60,000 nt of DNA, from assembly GCA_014529385.2 (NCBI GenBank), contig CM043958.1:148212385-148272384 (forward strand). Direction: 5' to 3'. A program made the translations under genes and the position numbers. Positions 1 through 11,760 of this stretch are shown here, one piece after another. Origin of the DNA: Adiantum capillus-veneris (taxonomy: Eukaryota > Streptophyta > Polypodiopsida > Polypodiales > Pteridaceae). The notes beneath the pieces are model-generated. The model did no database searches. It was not told where the DNA came from and saw only the letters and a list, made by a program, of their open reading frames with translations. Within the stretch, counting starts at the first letter, position 1. Every line of letters starts with the position of its first letter.

Positions 1-862
1 ACCTAACACTCTCACAAAAGGGAAAAGGGGGACACATGTCAGAAGGCTATCACTTATGCTACTTACTTCTCATTGGCTAAGCTTGGAGAAGTCCAATGGG
101 TGTCGGCATGAGTAATTTGCATGAGGGGTCGACCAAGAGAGAGATGGGGGCTGAATTTCCCAAGGCATTATTCCACACACACTCACACTAGCTCATGTGT
201 GAAGAAAGAAGTCTCTCTCTCTCCAAGATTTAATGGAAAGATTATCACCTACTCCAAGCTTGTGAGAAGGGAGGCCTACACCAACAACTCATGGCTTTGT
301 GATGAAAATCCAACCAAGAGACAAGCTTCAATGCATGCTCATCTCCTCTACCATGCTAATTACTAAGCTATGCTATGATAATATGAGTGATTATGTGAGG
401 AGATGTACATCTTTCTCATAAGACTACTCCTTCTTCCTCTCAATCTACTCTCATACCCCGCTAGCTCTCACCATGTTTGAATGCGTGTGAGGTCTTAGGT
501 CTGAGACCATGAGGGAATTGATGTTGTGTTTTATAAGTGTTTTGCTTAGTGCTTGAAGATTCCATATTCATTGCACTAGCTAGTTACTGAAGTAACACAG
601 AGAATTGTATTGTAAAATGTCTCTCTTGATGGGGGAAAGCTATAATACAAAGCCTTTTGGAGGGGGGACCGGCTCCATGTAAATCCGGTCCTCAAATGTT
701 GTCAATAGCTTAATTTCTCTCTCTTTTGAAGTATTGTTCATGCCTATATAACTAGGTGTTATGCTTTTTGTTGCTCTCTCCACCCAAGCACTCTTGTTAT
801 GCTCATTAGGAACCTATTCTAATGAAATGTGCACTATGTTCATGTTATTTTCCGCTACACAC
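1..862 (+). repeat. Partial LTR-like repeat (copy 1 of family with 21250-22737)
   Basis: Similar along most of its length to 21890-22737. Shared blocks are the GGGAAAAGGGGGACAC stretch, the GGTCGACC motif, the ACACACTCACA stretch, the 'gaggtcttaggtctgagacc' block and the 'aaatccggtcctcaa' block near the right end. The left end lies outside the window. The right end is placed at CACA (862) by alignment with the other copy. There is no coding potential; short ORFs here are chance. It is most likely the 3' part of an LTR or of a short non-autonomous retroelement. Class is inferred from structure only. Confidence 0.5.
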
Positions 863-1414
863 AAGTTACTAGGCCATTAAATGTTACAAGTTTTCTTTTG
901 AATCTTGCTGAAGCTTTGATGAAAAATTGTTTATGCTCTTCGAGCTTGAAGCTTAATGCTACAATTGATGGAGCCTTGGGAAACTTTGGATATTTGGTGA
1001 TGTGGGACTACCTGCTTAACAGGCACCACTTGAATCCTTGGGGAGTGACCCCCTGGGAAGGTGCCCCTTGAGGGATTGAATGCTTGGGGTGCTTGGGTGC
1101 ACCAGTGCCGTGGGAAGGCCCCCCCCGCAGGGGCGGACCCAAAAAAGCTTTCAAATGCAACACATTGCCTTGGTAGAGTCCACGGCCGGTTGGGCTTTTG
1201 CGCTTTGGCATGGGAACGACCACCTGGCGGACTCAAAAAGTGCAAAAGTTGCACCTCACCGTGTGGATGAAATCTGCCCTATGCGGTAGTTGACCCCACG
1301 ACCCCACCTCACCAATGACGACTTTACCAAGTTGATCTAGCCAACAAGCCTCATGGACTTGCTTGTAAATAGTTCCAAAAATAGTGTGGATAACCTATTT
1401 TTGGTAGAGAGAAA

Positions 1415-1418
<4 letters not shown>
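863..1418. other. Intergenic, no recognised gene
   Basis: GC-richer than its surroundings at about 1020-1310 (runs of CCCC and GGGG). Overlapping short ORFs occur on both strands there without any recognisable domain, as expected from GC-rich non-coding DNA. It could be internal sequence of the element whose LTR-like part ends at 862, but I see no primer-binding site. Confidence 0.4.

Positions 1419-1447
<29 letters not shown>
1419..1447. repeat. (CT)n(AC)n compound microsatellite
   Basis: Pure CT dinucleotides followed directly by AC dinucleotides. Confidence 0.9.
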
Positions 1448-2419
1448 ATGCACACACCTGTTTTTAGCATAAAATTGGGAATGGGGATGAGAGAGCTCCA
1501 GGGCTCAGAATGCAGAGGTTGGGGGCTCGTCGGAGAGATTGCGTCGAGCAATTCAAGATGATGTGAATATTATTAGGTGATTGCAAAGGCGGATATATTA
1601 ATTGAAGGTGCAAAATAGGAGAGAATAATAATAAAAAACTAGAAAAGCAATAATGGGTGCTAATCTTCTCCCTAATCAAGTCTACCTAACCATGGAGGGT
1701 AGTGGCCTCTTGGTTGTGCCAAGGATATGCCCTCACATAGATAGATTAGGACTAAATTAGTGAGGGATGCAAATAGCTAGGGAAATGCTTATGGACCTAA
1801 TAATGATTAAGAAATATTAGTCACTCTAATAGAGATGCTAACCACTAACACACCAAGGTGTAACAACAAAACCTATCTAGAAAACCATGGTGCTCTAAAA
1901 CCACTTGATGGGAATGGGATCCTGCTAGCTAGGGTGGATGAAAGAGAAACATCGTACACACAAGTGAGTATGTGTGGCTAGATTATCACTCAAGCAAATT
2001 AGGTTCCAAGATCAATTAACTTGGACTCATAAACACGATCTTGAGTATTTGCTAAGCCATCACAAGGTCACCATGAACAAGGGAGATGTAATGCAATATA
2101 GACTTGCGTTCATTCATTCATGAAATGAGCTTTAAGTAGCTCTACACCTTGCACCACTGCATGTGGGATAATTCCACTCTTCTCTCCTTGACTCACACTT
2201 TAGGACAAAGATCACACTTTACAATCGGGACCGCCCAAACCATACTGGATGTCCGTGATACTTTGCATGAGTGGTGGTAAGCACCATTCACCCACTCTTG
2301 CAAAGTAACACAGCCATCGGATATGGTGGGTGGCCAAGGGCCTTATTATGTGGTGCTAAAGCTATGTGCTAAAATGGGAGATATGGTTCGTACAACCCAT
2401 TTCAGCTCTTCTATCATGG
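1448..2419. other. Intergenic, nothing recognised
   Basis: AT-rich sequence with stops in all frames, no long ORF, no tRNA-like fold and no clear repeat boundary. Confidence 0.4.
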
Positions 2420-3020
2420 ATTAGGATATGATCATCTGGTATGGTCAAGGGTCTTTGGCCATGTACATGGGTATTTATATGGTTGTCTATATTTTCATCT
2501 ATATGATTAGCTTTATGGCTATATGTGGACCTTTATATGGTCATCTACATTGGTATCCTTTATATATGTGGACCTTTAGCTTAATGGCCATATATGGTCG
2601 TCTAGTTTGTCATCTATATGGATTAGCGAATGATTGCCTATAATATGGTTGTCTCTATGAATATCTACATGGACATTTATATATTCCTCTACATTGGCAT
2701 CCATATGGTCATCTCAATATAGTGCTATCCTTTTGCCATAGACAACATGTCCATGATAGTCTATATGGTCAGTTCTATGCTAGTCTATATGCTTAGCTAG
2801 ATGATCTTCTACATAGGCATACATATAGTCATCTATATGGTTTCTTATATGATTTCTCCAAGCCCTTTTAAATGGTTCTTTGTATGGTTAGCTAGATTTT
2901 TATCTATAAGGACTTTTAGATTATTTCCTATATCATCATCTTTATTGTCGCATATATGGTCAACCAGATTGATGTCTACTTGGACAACTAGCTCATCATC
3001 TATATGGACAACTAGATTTT
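2420..3020. repeat. Degenerate minisatellite of ATATGGTCATCTAYAT-type motif
   Basis: About 600 bp built from imperfect repeats of a 10-20 bp motif of the form tatatgg-tcatctatatgg, with variants ggtcgtctag, ggttgtctat and ggtcatctac. Unit length is irregular, so this is an old array blurred by mutation. Apparent ORFs of 70-78 codons rich in Ile, Tyr, Met and Trp are by-products of the repeat. Confidence 0.7.
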
Positions 3021-3153
3021 CATCAAGTGAAATCTAAAAAGAAAAATATTTCTTTATCTCTCCTTCTCTCTCTCTCTCTCTATTTTTTTTGCTAGGGGGA
3101 TCCAGGGAGGGGTGGTGGCTTATATTTATAAAGAAAACTCTTTCTTTATCTCT

Positions 3154-3156
<3 letters not shown>

Positions 3157-3202
<46 letters not shown>
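3157..3202. repeat. (CT)n microsatellite
   Basis: Pure CT dinucleotide tract of about 46 bp, with a shorter one at about 3066-3080. The pair sits in a local duplication: 'ttctttatctct' precedes both tracts and a related purine-rich block ('gggggatccaggg' and 'aaggggatccaagg') follows both. Confidence 0.9.
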
Positions 3203-3205
<3 letters not shown>

Positions 3206-3551
3206 TTCTATTTTTGCCGCCAAGGGGATCCAAGGGGAGGTAGGGCTTGCGAAGGTTGGAAATATATGCATTTTTGGATATGGATTTGTATATAATTTTA
3301 CAAAAAATGGGATGATATTTATCATATGGTGGAGGGACTCTTATACACATTGTATGAGGAGAGAGAGAAAGAGAGGGAGAAAGAGTCTCAATAGAGACAA
3401 GGAGTAACATAGATTTGATCCAGACATTCTCTGAGTTGTAAGCTCAGTAATATTTTGGTCGAAAAATTCCATGCATGCATGTGGGTCCATGTTCAATCAT
3501 CTCTACAAGTCTCACCTCTCTTTGTCTCTACATGCTTGAAATAAGGTTCAT

Positions 3552-3812
3552 CCATGTAACTCGTGGAGTTACGTGGACCCTCCAGAGCTTGGTGCCACGT
3601 GGAGGGTCCATGCAACTCAATAAGTTACATGGATCAGCCATGTGGCATTGAGCTTGGTGCCATGCGGTATGGCCATGGAACTCATTGAGTTATGTGGACA
3701 TTTCGCATGGCATCAAGCTTGGCCACATAGCTCGTCGAGTTACGTGGACACTCCACTTGGCACAGAGTGCAGTGCCATGTGGGACATCCATGTAACTTGA
3801 TGAGTTACATGG
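3552..3812. repeat. Array of five 25-nt quasi-palindromes
   Basis: Five inverted repeats of the form CCATGTAACTC-N3-5-GAGTTACATGG start at 3552, 3608, 3673, 3723 and 3788 (spacing 56, 65, 50, 65). Stem changes are often compensated or remain G:T-pairable. Between units lies a 'gagcttggtgccac' spacer; the first spacer is flanked by ACCCTCC and GGAGGGT, a further inverted pair. There is no ORF across the array. It may be part of a structured transposon end or a small satellite; function unknown. Confidence 0.75.
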
Positions 3813-4399
3813 AGGAAACCACCTCGCATCATTTGGAGGCTTGGAAGGCACATTTCTTGATGAGATATGCGGCTCAAATCACATTGTAAGTGTCACACTT
3901 GGAGGGAACTGTGAAAAGTGGGTACGCCTGATCATACATACACCCAATTACATTTACTTGTCAATTTGTGTTTTGACACTCTCAACTTCAATTCAATTTT
4001 TGAGGGTCTTTTACTAAAAATTTAGACAAATGGAAAAGCAACATGGAGAACAATGCAATGGTGTTTTTGGTCAAAACTTGTTCATCTACTCATGCTCTTT
4101 GATTTGAGTCCTAAGTTGTAGAAAATAGAGTTTGTAGTAGAAAGTTATGAAATTTTCAAACAAATTTAGTGTATTACTATTCATATTGTGACTGCCAATC
4201 CGAAGTATCACGTAACTCTATTTTGATGACTCTTTTATTATTGACGTCTTCTTTCACTTGTTTTTTTGGGTACTGTCTTGTCATCTTTGAGCTTTCATCA
4301 ATCATCTGTCTTTCGTTTACTATTGGGAAAGTACGACCAAAATAATTCTCTCTCATCCTCAATTGAGGCCTTAATCATATATGGTCTGCAAATTTTATG

Positions 4400-5260
4400 A
4401 TCTTATCTTATATGTCTTCTTGCAACCAACGGATATGGCTATGACTATTCTTGTCAATGGTTTTCCTTCTTGCCAACATTTTGTTCTTCTTTTTCAAAGG
4501 CAAGGATTTCTTGGTTGGAAAGCAAAGATGTTGTTAATTTTTTAAGGCGATGAACTCTCTGACATTGTTCTTGGAAAGCATGTATGTCCATCTCACCTTG
4601 TTGATCCGGCAACATTCTAATCACTAAAGGACATGTATTTGAAGAGTGGCATCTTGCATATATAAATTAGAAGCGGCATGATAAAGTAGCTCATGGGTAC
4701 ATTCTTTATGGTCTTAGTGGTTCTCTTTTGCTTGATGTGGTTGAACTTCCTACTTTCCACGATGTATGGAAGTATCTTATTGCAAACTTTTGAAAGAAAT
4801 CTGTTACAAAAATACTTTATTTGAGAGGTTTTCTGAACAAGTTACAACATGAAGTTGGCACTACTATGATGAAAAATGTTGTCTTTCAAATATTTTATTA
4901 ATCAACTTACTGTTGTCAATGATCCTGTTCCACAAAAGCAATTAATTTCACTTGTTCTTCATACAGTGAAGGACTCTTCCTATGAGAATAGTGCTCTCAT
5001 TCTTTCTACAAGGACGCTCTAGATTTTGACCAAACCTACATATCTTTGATTGAATACTCTCAACATCAAGAACGGTGTAATGCTGGTCATGATGCATCTA
5101 TGATTTCACAATAGAAGAGTGAGTCACAATAGTTGGAAGGTGCTTTTTATGTTTAAAGGCATCCGTTTCAAAGAGGGAACTGCAGAGGTGGTCGCCACAG
5201 TAATAGTTTCTCTCGTCTCAAATTTTCTAATAATAATTTTTCTTACTACAAGATGATTGC
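4400..5260 (+). pseudogene. Ty1/copia gag remnant
   Basis: Broken plus-strand reading frame leading into copia pol. Fragments resemble copia Gag: a 'HDKVAHGYILYGLSG'-type segment near 4680 and 'LRGFLNKLQHE' near 4820 match the core of copia Gag in style and order, but several stops and frameshifts intervene. A basic, glycine-rich stretch near 5165-5220 may be the nucleocapsid part; no intact CCHC is left. No 5' LTR or primer site was found upstream. Assignment rests mainly on position before the copia integrase and RT. Confidence 0.5.
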
Positions 5261-5764
5261 TAGGTAAGTTGATATGGTGAAGAACACGATATTATCACTA
5301 AACAACCACGTTTATCTAGAGATTCTTTTTCTTCTTGTGGGCAATCTGATCATCCCACTCCCATGTGCTTTAAGTGGCAATTCCTTTAGATAGAATACTT
5401 CATGTATGTAATGATTCACTTTCTATTGTTAATTCTAGTGATATAGGAAATATGACATATCAATCTAAGTGGTTACATGAATATATCCACTACCTATTAA
5501 GTGTGTTGTTTATCTTGCTAATAATATGACTTGTCAAGTAAAGGGTATTGAAAATTTATATCTTGGTACCTGATCTTGTTTGAGGGATGCTACATGTTCC
5601 AAATCTTCAATGTAATCTTTTTTTAATTGCAAGACTCGTTGATCTTGGTATGATTGTTGAATTTGATTATACCAAATGCCTTATTGAGAAAGATGGATAG
5701 ACTATTATGATTGCTTCTTGAAATAGTAATCTATTTGAACTCTCTCTTAATGATGTTGTAGCAA

Positions 5765-6500
5765 ATGTTTTCACTGCTCCATGTGATCATGATTGCAAGG
5801 CATGTCATCATCGCTTTATTCATGTTGAATTTTCAAAATTACTTGATCTTCATCATCGTGATCTTGTTCATGGCATGGATCTTAAAGCTCATCCCTAGAT
5901 GGAAATCTATGAGTTTTGTGCTCTTGGGAAACAAATCGCAAACCTTTTTCTCTCTCAAATACAATTCATTCTCATGATATATTGGATTTTGTTCATAAGG
6001 TATATATGAACCTCTACCTTCATTGAGATCACAACATTGTTACTTCATTATGTTTATTGATGATTGGTCATACTATACCAATGTTTTTATGCTAAGACAA
6101 ACATATGAGACCTTATCTATTTTCAAACAATTTCACAAAAGATTGTAGAACTTCAAACTAGTCGTCATCTCAAGATATTTTGTAGTGACAATGCAAGCAA
6201 ATATGTTTCTTGAGAGTTTGTGAGATATTGTGCTAACAATGGTATTCATCATGAACACACTATTCCATATTCGCCTCAATAGAACGATGTTGCTAAACGA
6301 AAGAAACATGCTATTCTCAATGATGTAAGATGTTTGCTGATTCATTCTAGATTATCTCATGTTTTTTTGGACTGAAGCTTATTTGACAATAGTATTTATT
6401 CAAAATCATCTTCCTACTACTGCTCCTTCTGGTAATATACCCATCAGAGCATGGACATGTGAAATTTCTTCCGTATCATATTTTTTGAAACTTTGGATGT
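5765..6500 (+). pseudogene. Ty1/copia GAG-pre-integrase and integrase remnant
   Basis: The frame around 5765-5900 has the zinc-binding pre-integrase style (CxxCHHRFIH...HHRDLVHGMD). Further on come 'HLKIFCSDNASKYVS' (the second catalytic Asp region) and 'NNGIHHEHTIPYSPQ-NDVAKRKKHAI', the end of the copia integrase core. There the expected N-G-V-x-E-R-K reads N-D-V-A-K-R-K, so the catalytic Glu is replaced by Lys. In-frame stops and frameshifts are frequent. It lies between the gag and RT remnants in normal copia order. Non-functional. Confidence 0.8.
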
Positions 6501-6579
6501 ATTGCTTATATTCATGCTCACAAAGAAACATGAACAAAGCTTGATATCCTGGTCTTAAATTTATTTTCATTGTATAATC

Positions 6580-7640
6580 TGACACTTCCCAAGGCTACAA
6601 ATTCTATGACCCTTCCTCCAAGAAAGTTATCGTGAATTGTGATGCTACTTTTACTGAATAGCTAATTTGAGGCTCATGGTCCATGGATGATGCTGATGAT
6701 ATTGAATCTTTGCTTTAGGCTTTTCCATTTCTTGTAGATGATGAATCTCTTCCTAAAGAGCAGATTTCCTCTTCACAACGATCGATTTCAAACGCTACCA
6801 ATGCTGGTGTTGAAATTTTTGCCTATTGATTTGAACATGGTTCTTGTCATCTTTATGATGATGATATCGTTAATTTTTTCTCTACCTTTGAAGATCCTAT
6901 CACTTATGGTAAAGTGATCTCTTCTCCACAAAAGGATCAATGCCAAGATTCTATGAAAGTGGAGTATGATTCTCTTATCTCTAAAGGTACATGGATATCG
7001 ATTGAATTGCCTCCTAGTTGTACAACTATCTAGTGTAAGTGGATGTATTAAACATAACTTAAAGCAGATGGATCTTTTGACAAATTCAAGGCATGTTTAG
7101 TTTCCAAAGGTTATTCTCAAGTTGCTGGTGCTGATTATCAAGAGACCTTTTTACAAGTTGTTTGCATTACAAGTGTTTGAGTCTTATTGGCATTTGCTGT
7201 TCAATTTGCTTTACAAACTCACCAAATGGATGTGCGAACTGCTTTTCTAAATGGTGATTTTAATGAATAAATTTATATGGCACAACCAAAAGGGTGTGTT
7301 ATTTTGGGTAAGGAAGACAATTTTAAACAAGCTCAAGTTTGATCTTTTTCACACATCCACGGATTTATCTCTTGCTCTTTAGATCCCAACTTTATATATA
7401 AAATGCCAAGTGGTAGTTTTGTGATCCTTGCTCTTTATGTGGATGATACCATCCTTGTTTCCAATGATTTGGGATTTATTCAGCAAGTCAAGAAGTTGTT
7501 GTCTTCAGTATTTCATATGGTGGATCTTGGAGAGCTTCACTCGTGTCTTGGCATTCAGATTCAAAGAAATTGCACGCAAGATATTTTATTACTTTGACAA
7601 TCAAAGTTTATTGCATATACTATTTAAAAATTTGGTTTGG
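6580..7640 (+). pseudogene. Ty1/copia reverse transcriptase remnant
   Basis: Copia RT landmarks are in order: 'SLISKGTWISIELPP' near 6970, 'KACLVSKGYSQVAGADYQETF' in two short parts at 7088-7150, 'MDVRTAFLNGDF' near 7226-7262, and the catalytic 'LYVDDTILVSND' with Y-V-D-D at 7436-7447. 'MVDLGELHSCLGIQI' follows. Stops occur inside otherwise well-conserved blocks and the frame changes several times, so it cannot make a full polymerase. The order RT after integrase marks copia rather than gypsy. Confidence 0.9.
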
Positions 7641-7859
7641 AACTTGCACATTTGAACAAGACAAGGAAAAAATACTCCTTGTCTTGCAAGTTCTAGGAAA
7701 AACACTTCTGAAAGTGGCAGTTAGCTTGTTACAAATCAACCTTATACTAGCTTGATCAGCTGTTTGTTGCTAATTATCTTGGGAAACATCTTGCATGTCC
7801 TTGTCTTAAGAATTGGTATGCAAAAAATGTGTTTTGAAATAATCAAAAGACACTACAAA

Positions 7860-8345
7860 TTTTTGATTTGGTATATCAGCAACAATGGACATCAGACTCT
7901 ATGCAATCTCTCTCTCTTTTGGTTTACAAGGCTGTAAATTGGAAAAAATTGCATTTATCTATGCAATCTCCTAGTGAAAATTGCTTCTTCATCAATGCTT
8001 GTCTTGTTTCTTGGACCAACAAGAAACAACATTGTGTTGCCGTTTCTACCACAGTGTCTGAATATGTTGCCACATCACTTGCAGCTTGTGAGATGATCTG
8101 GCCTTGAAAAATGTTGGTTGATATTGTTCATTCTCCTCTTTCTAGCATGCCCTTATAGTGTGATAAACAGAGTTCTATTAGTCTTGCAAAAGAATACATT
8201 CAACGTAACAAGTCAAAGCATATAATTATTGTGCATTATTAACTTATGTCCAATATAAAGTACATAGAGGCACTATCATGATTGAACATTGTCCATGTGA
8301 CGAGGTAAATGTAGATATTCTTACCAAAGGATTAAACAAGTCATG
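7860..8345 (+). pseudogene. Ty1/copia RNase H remnant
   Basis: The C-terminal copia RNase H blocks are readable: 'LVSWTNKKQHCVAVSTTVSEYVA' (split here: LVSWTNKKQ / HCVAVSTTVSEYVA) near 8005-8070, then 'CDKQSSISLAKE' and 'RNKSKHIIIVHY' near 8158-8240, and 'ILTKGLNK' near 8318. These are the standard end blocks of copia Pol. Frame breaks separate them. It ends about 300 bp before the putative 3' LTR. Confidence 0.85.
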
Positions 8346-8645
8346 CTTCATCCTCTTGTGCTCGGAGCTTGGAGTTGCTTCAGTCTCACTCTTTCTAAAT
8401 TAGCCTCTCTACTCTTTTGGTAGCTTTGTATATATGACATTGTATAGGTACCATACACTATGCACACTCTATATTTGCACAATGTGACCTCTTGGTCACT
8501 TGTATATTTGTACATAGATACAAAATTCACTTTCATATCATTATTTTTGTTTTATATTTTCACATTGCATAGGGGCTTGGGTTTTTCCCTTGTACTCCCC
8601 AAGGGTTTTTTCATCCAAAGTTAGATACTTTTGTTTAAGCGGGGT

Positions 8646-8796
8646 TGTTGGAGATATATATGGCTCACTCTACTCAACTTGGTCTCACCTATATATATGT
8701 ATCTTGTCCTCAATATAAATCAGTCTTTGGGAGTTTACATGGTGTGTCTCATGTCTTGTCTCTCTCCCTCTCTCTCTTTATCTCTACATCTCAACA
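8646..8796 (+). mobile_element. Putative short 3' LTR of the copia element
   Basis: A polypurine-like AAGCGGGG ends at 8644, and TGTTGGAGATATATATGG starts at 8646, typical of a copia LTR start. A plausible CA end follows CTCAACA at 8796. At about 151 bp it is short for a copia LTR and no matching 5' copy was found in the window, so the right boundary and even LTR status are provisional. Confidence 0.4.
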
Positions 8797-9320
8797 CCAT
8801 GGTCAATCTTGCCACCAACAAAGTGAAGGAAGTCAAAGCAAAGGCCCCGCAAGCCCACTCAACAAAACTTGCAAAGGTGCAGACATGTATGAAAATAGAG
8901 CTTCAAGAACAACGACTTTAAAAAGAAAATGTTGTGAAGATCTGCATTGGTAAGCTACCCCAAGCATGGGAAGTTTCCAAGAACGGCTTCCTAGAGCAAA
9001 TCAACTTCCTCAATGAGACCCTGAAACAAGTCAAGCTGGACTTCAACATGATAGATTGTATCACCTTGAGAGGCCCTAACAAGCCCATACCAACTGGGCA
9101 TGCCATCGTTGAGTCTGGAAGTAGGGAAGGTCGGCTCATGCTTCTTTAACAATCTTATCTTCTTAAAGACACCAAGTTTTTGATCACAGAAGAGTTCATC
9201 CCGCTAAAACTCAAACACAAGGACAAAGAGCTCAAGAAAGTACATGCAGCACAAGCCAAAGGCAAGTGGGCAGTCTACCATGGAGGAAAGGCAACTGTAC
9301 ATAAGTTTTTTCTCTCCTAA
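8797..9320 (+). pseudogene. Broken ORF, possibly LINE ORF1-like
   Basis: Reading from the ATG at 8801, the frame has a stop near 8920 and another near 9149, yet the stretches between read like real protein: 'ICIGKLPQAWEV', 'GHAIVESGSREGRL', 'LKDTKFLITEEFIP' and 'AKGKWAVYHGGKATVHKF'. The last blocks resemble the C-terminal nucleic-acid-binding part of L1-type ORF1 proteins in spacing and charge, but I cannot name the family. No endonuclease or RT follows. It abuts the putative copia 3' LTR, so it may be the sequence into which the copia element inserted. Confidence 0.3.
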
Positions 9321-9689
9321 GCCTTCTACAACACTATCGAACACCATACTTTAGCTTCTCAATTTCTTTTCCCATTTTCCCATCTTCCATACTATTCTTT
9401 AATTTTGAGGTTATTTCCATCCAAATATTAGGAATTACCTAGTCATAGGTTGCTAACCACCCTAATGTTTAGTCCGTAGCATTCTCGATTGAAGTTACTT
9501 TTTGAAGGTTTGTGGAATGAAACTTATTAGATTTTTTGATTTTATATAGGTAAGTGGAAAAGGATTCAAAATAAAACAACACTTTGACGTAAAATAAAAA
9601 TCTTTGAACAATTATTTAGTCAATTTTTTGGAGGAGGGAAAGCATGTGAAAGCCCTTTCAGTTGGTAATTGAACTACTTTTGCACATTT
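9321..9689. other. Intergenic, nothing recognised
   Basis: AT-rich, no ORF of note. Confidence 0.35.
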
Positions 9690-10081
9690 AGGACAATAGC
9701 TAGTTTAATAGTTTTTAAGTAAGACATGATAACAATTGATAGGTCCTTTGACAACTACAACACGTAGCCAAAGCTAAAATAATCTATTGTATTATCTATA
9801 AGGATGCATGGGATAATTCTTTATTTGTTTAAAGAGGTTTAGCTTTGTTGTAGTCCAAACTTGAAGATGAAGGCTTATTTCATCCTCATAAATTGGTGTA
9901 GTCTTGATGTATAGGATAATTAGAATGTGAGTTCATTTAGATCACATTTCACAAAAGTGAGTCAAAAGCAGAATTGCTTTTGTGCAAACCACCTTCCTAA
10001 TGTCTAGATACAATTATCTTTTGAACAAAATTCTCTTTTGTGTACAAGTAATATCTTAATACAACAACACACATACACACA

Positions 10082-10084
<3 letters not shown>
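9690..10084 (+). repeat. Tail module of the unclassified tandem family (diverged copy)
   Basis: Aligns with 14580-14980, 25420-25780, 27590-27980 and 31310-31690. Shared blocks are 'gacatg(g)ataacaa(t/a)tgatagg', the 'tagccaa(a)gctaa' or 'attcaaggctaa' block, 'atctattgt-tt', and a following AC- or AG-rich tract. The strongest similarity is to 25420-25780. Isolated from the rest of the element. Confidence 0.55.

Positions 10085-10131
<47 letters not shown>
10085..10131. repeat. (AG)n microsatellite
   Basis: Pure AG tract at the right edge of the tail module, in the place where other copies carry (AC)n. Confidence 0.95.
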
Positions 10132-10135
<4 letters not shown>

Positions 10136-11040
10136 CATCTATCATCCTCGAGAGGCACATATGATCCATGACACCATAGAATCAAGAAACCATACTAGTA
10201 AAAAAATGGTTTAGTGTTCCCAACTTACATAGGTAATGATAGCGAATTAAACCAAAATTCCAAATATTTTGTGCTATTTTGAAGAGAAATATTCAAGTTT
10301 TTCAAACCAAGAAGTTAATTGTTACACTCGACTGAGTCACCATTCCTCATCCAAGTATTTTTTGAGTCAAAAGAGGACTTAGCACCTAGAATGACTCTCA
10401 AATTTGTGTGAATGCACTATAAAAAATTATTCTCAAAGTATTATCCATGCAATGGGCAAAGTATTCATTTAGCTTTTAAACATTCCAAAGCCCAAATTTA
10501 TTCATTCATCTAAGAGGTGCCAAACTTCACTTGTAGAAAATATCTTCAAAATCAAAATTTACAAATGCTACTTCCTTTGAGTGCCAGATCAAGTATCCCT
10601 CCTTTGTGTAAAGTGTTATATGTAGCTAGTATAAAATCACTAGGCATCCAAAGAATAACCCCAAGCTATGTAATCCAAAAAAAAAAAACATTTAGAATAT
10701 TTTTATAGTGAAAGCCTTAGGGAATATCAAAATATCATCAATGAAAACCTTTTGAGTAGGCACCAATGGTTCAATGACTTCTAATGCCGGCTCAAATATA
10801 CATATGGGAAAAGTACAATCCCCAAGAAATCAGATGCATAGATAAAAGTACATTCATTGATTATGGTATCAAGAGCAAGAGGCCAAATCAAGGATGCTTC
10901 CCAAGCTAGCCAGACAAAAAGCACATGCTCCCAATAAATCAGTGAATAGATAAAAACCATAATTAGTGACTATGGTATGAAGAACACAAGGCTAGATGGA
11001 GGATGCACTTCAAGCTTGCATATCTCTAGGGTCAAGATAA
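10132..11040. other. Intergenic, nothing recognised
   Basis: AT-rich. A weak local repetition ('aagtacattcattgattatggtatcaag' type) appears near 10846-10985, where two ~120-bp segments are similar. No ORF with a recognisable domain. Confidence 0.35.
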
Positions 11041-11048
11041 GAACCAAC

Positions 11049-11760
11049 TCATAAAAAAAATTTTAATTTATGAAACATGTTATTTCTATCAAAATCCACT
11101 CCTTTTGACGACAACTTGACCATGTGGAAAAAAATACCATAGTACCCAGGTTCAAAAATACCTTCTTTAGGCTTTGTGACCCTGTCTAAGAAAGTTCTTT
11201 TGGTCGCCCTCTCAGAGTCCTCCATAAAGTGGTCTTCTTTTAGAGCAAGCCTAAATTCCTCCCAATTTCTTCCATGAGCATTTTGGATTGCCCTAATACG
11301 GTCTCTGATCTCTGGGACACAAACTAGCTCAAAACTTTTTAAAGCATGTCTTCCTTGCACACTCAATTCAACTCCATTTCCTTCATATAATTTCATAGAT
11401 ACTTTGTGATGTCCTTGCCATCAAATTGGTCAATTCTCTTCACAATGGATAGTAGTGCTCTGGTGTTTAAAACTGGCTTCTTTTTGCCGCTTGTTGTTGC
11501 TACATATACATGGCAAATTCTTGAAACATTTGCATGACTGCATGATCAAAGTGCATTGTGTGTGTCTCTGGATTTTCATCCATGGCTAGCAAATTGTGTA
11601 GATCAATCCACAAACTCCCACCATAGCAGCTTCGCATTGCGTTCACCAAAATGTCAGGATGTGTGCAGTCTAGTTGGGAAGGTGTGGAACCATTGGCTGT
11701 GAGAGTTTGTGAGATGAGAATCACAAACACTTTGTGAAAAGTGTTTATGGAAAACCACCA
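11049..11760 (-). pseudogene. Ty3/gypsy-type gag remnant
   Basis: The minus-strand frame at 11049-11396 contains 'SFELVCVPEIRDRIRAIQ', 'WEEFRLALKEDHFMEDSERA' and 'TKRTFLDRV' in succession. This is the helical core seen in plant retrotransposon Gag-like proteins (FELV-VPEI..., then WEEF..ALKEE-F.EDS.R.TKR.FL). The upstream minus-strand ORF at 11500-11730 and the broken stretch between them, containing a 'RELTNLMA' segment, are the probable N-terminal part. No protease or pol lies downstream (leftwards), so this is an isolated, truncated gag. Confidence 0.65.

Noticed and set aside
1008-1289. Overlapping 69-107 codon ORFs on both strands
   Set aside because: Local GC-richness removes stop codons in several frames at once; no domain or codon bias supports any of them.
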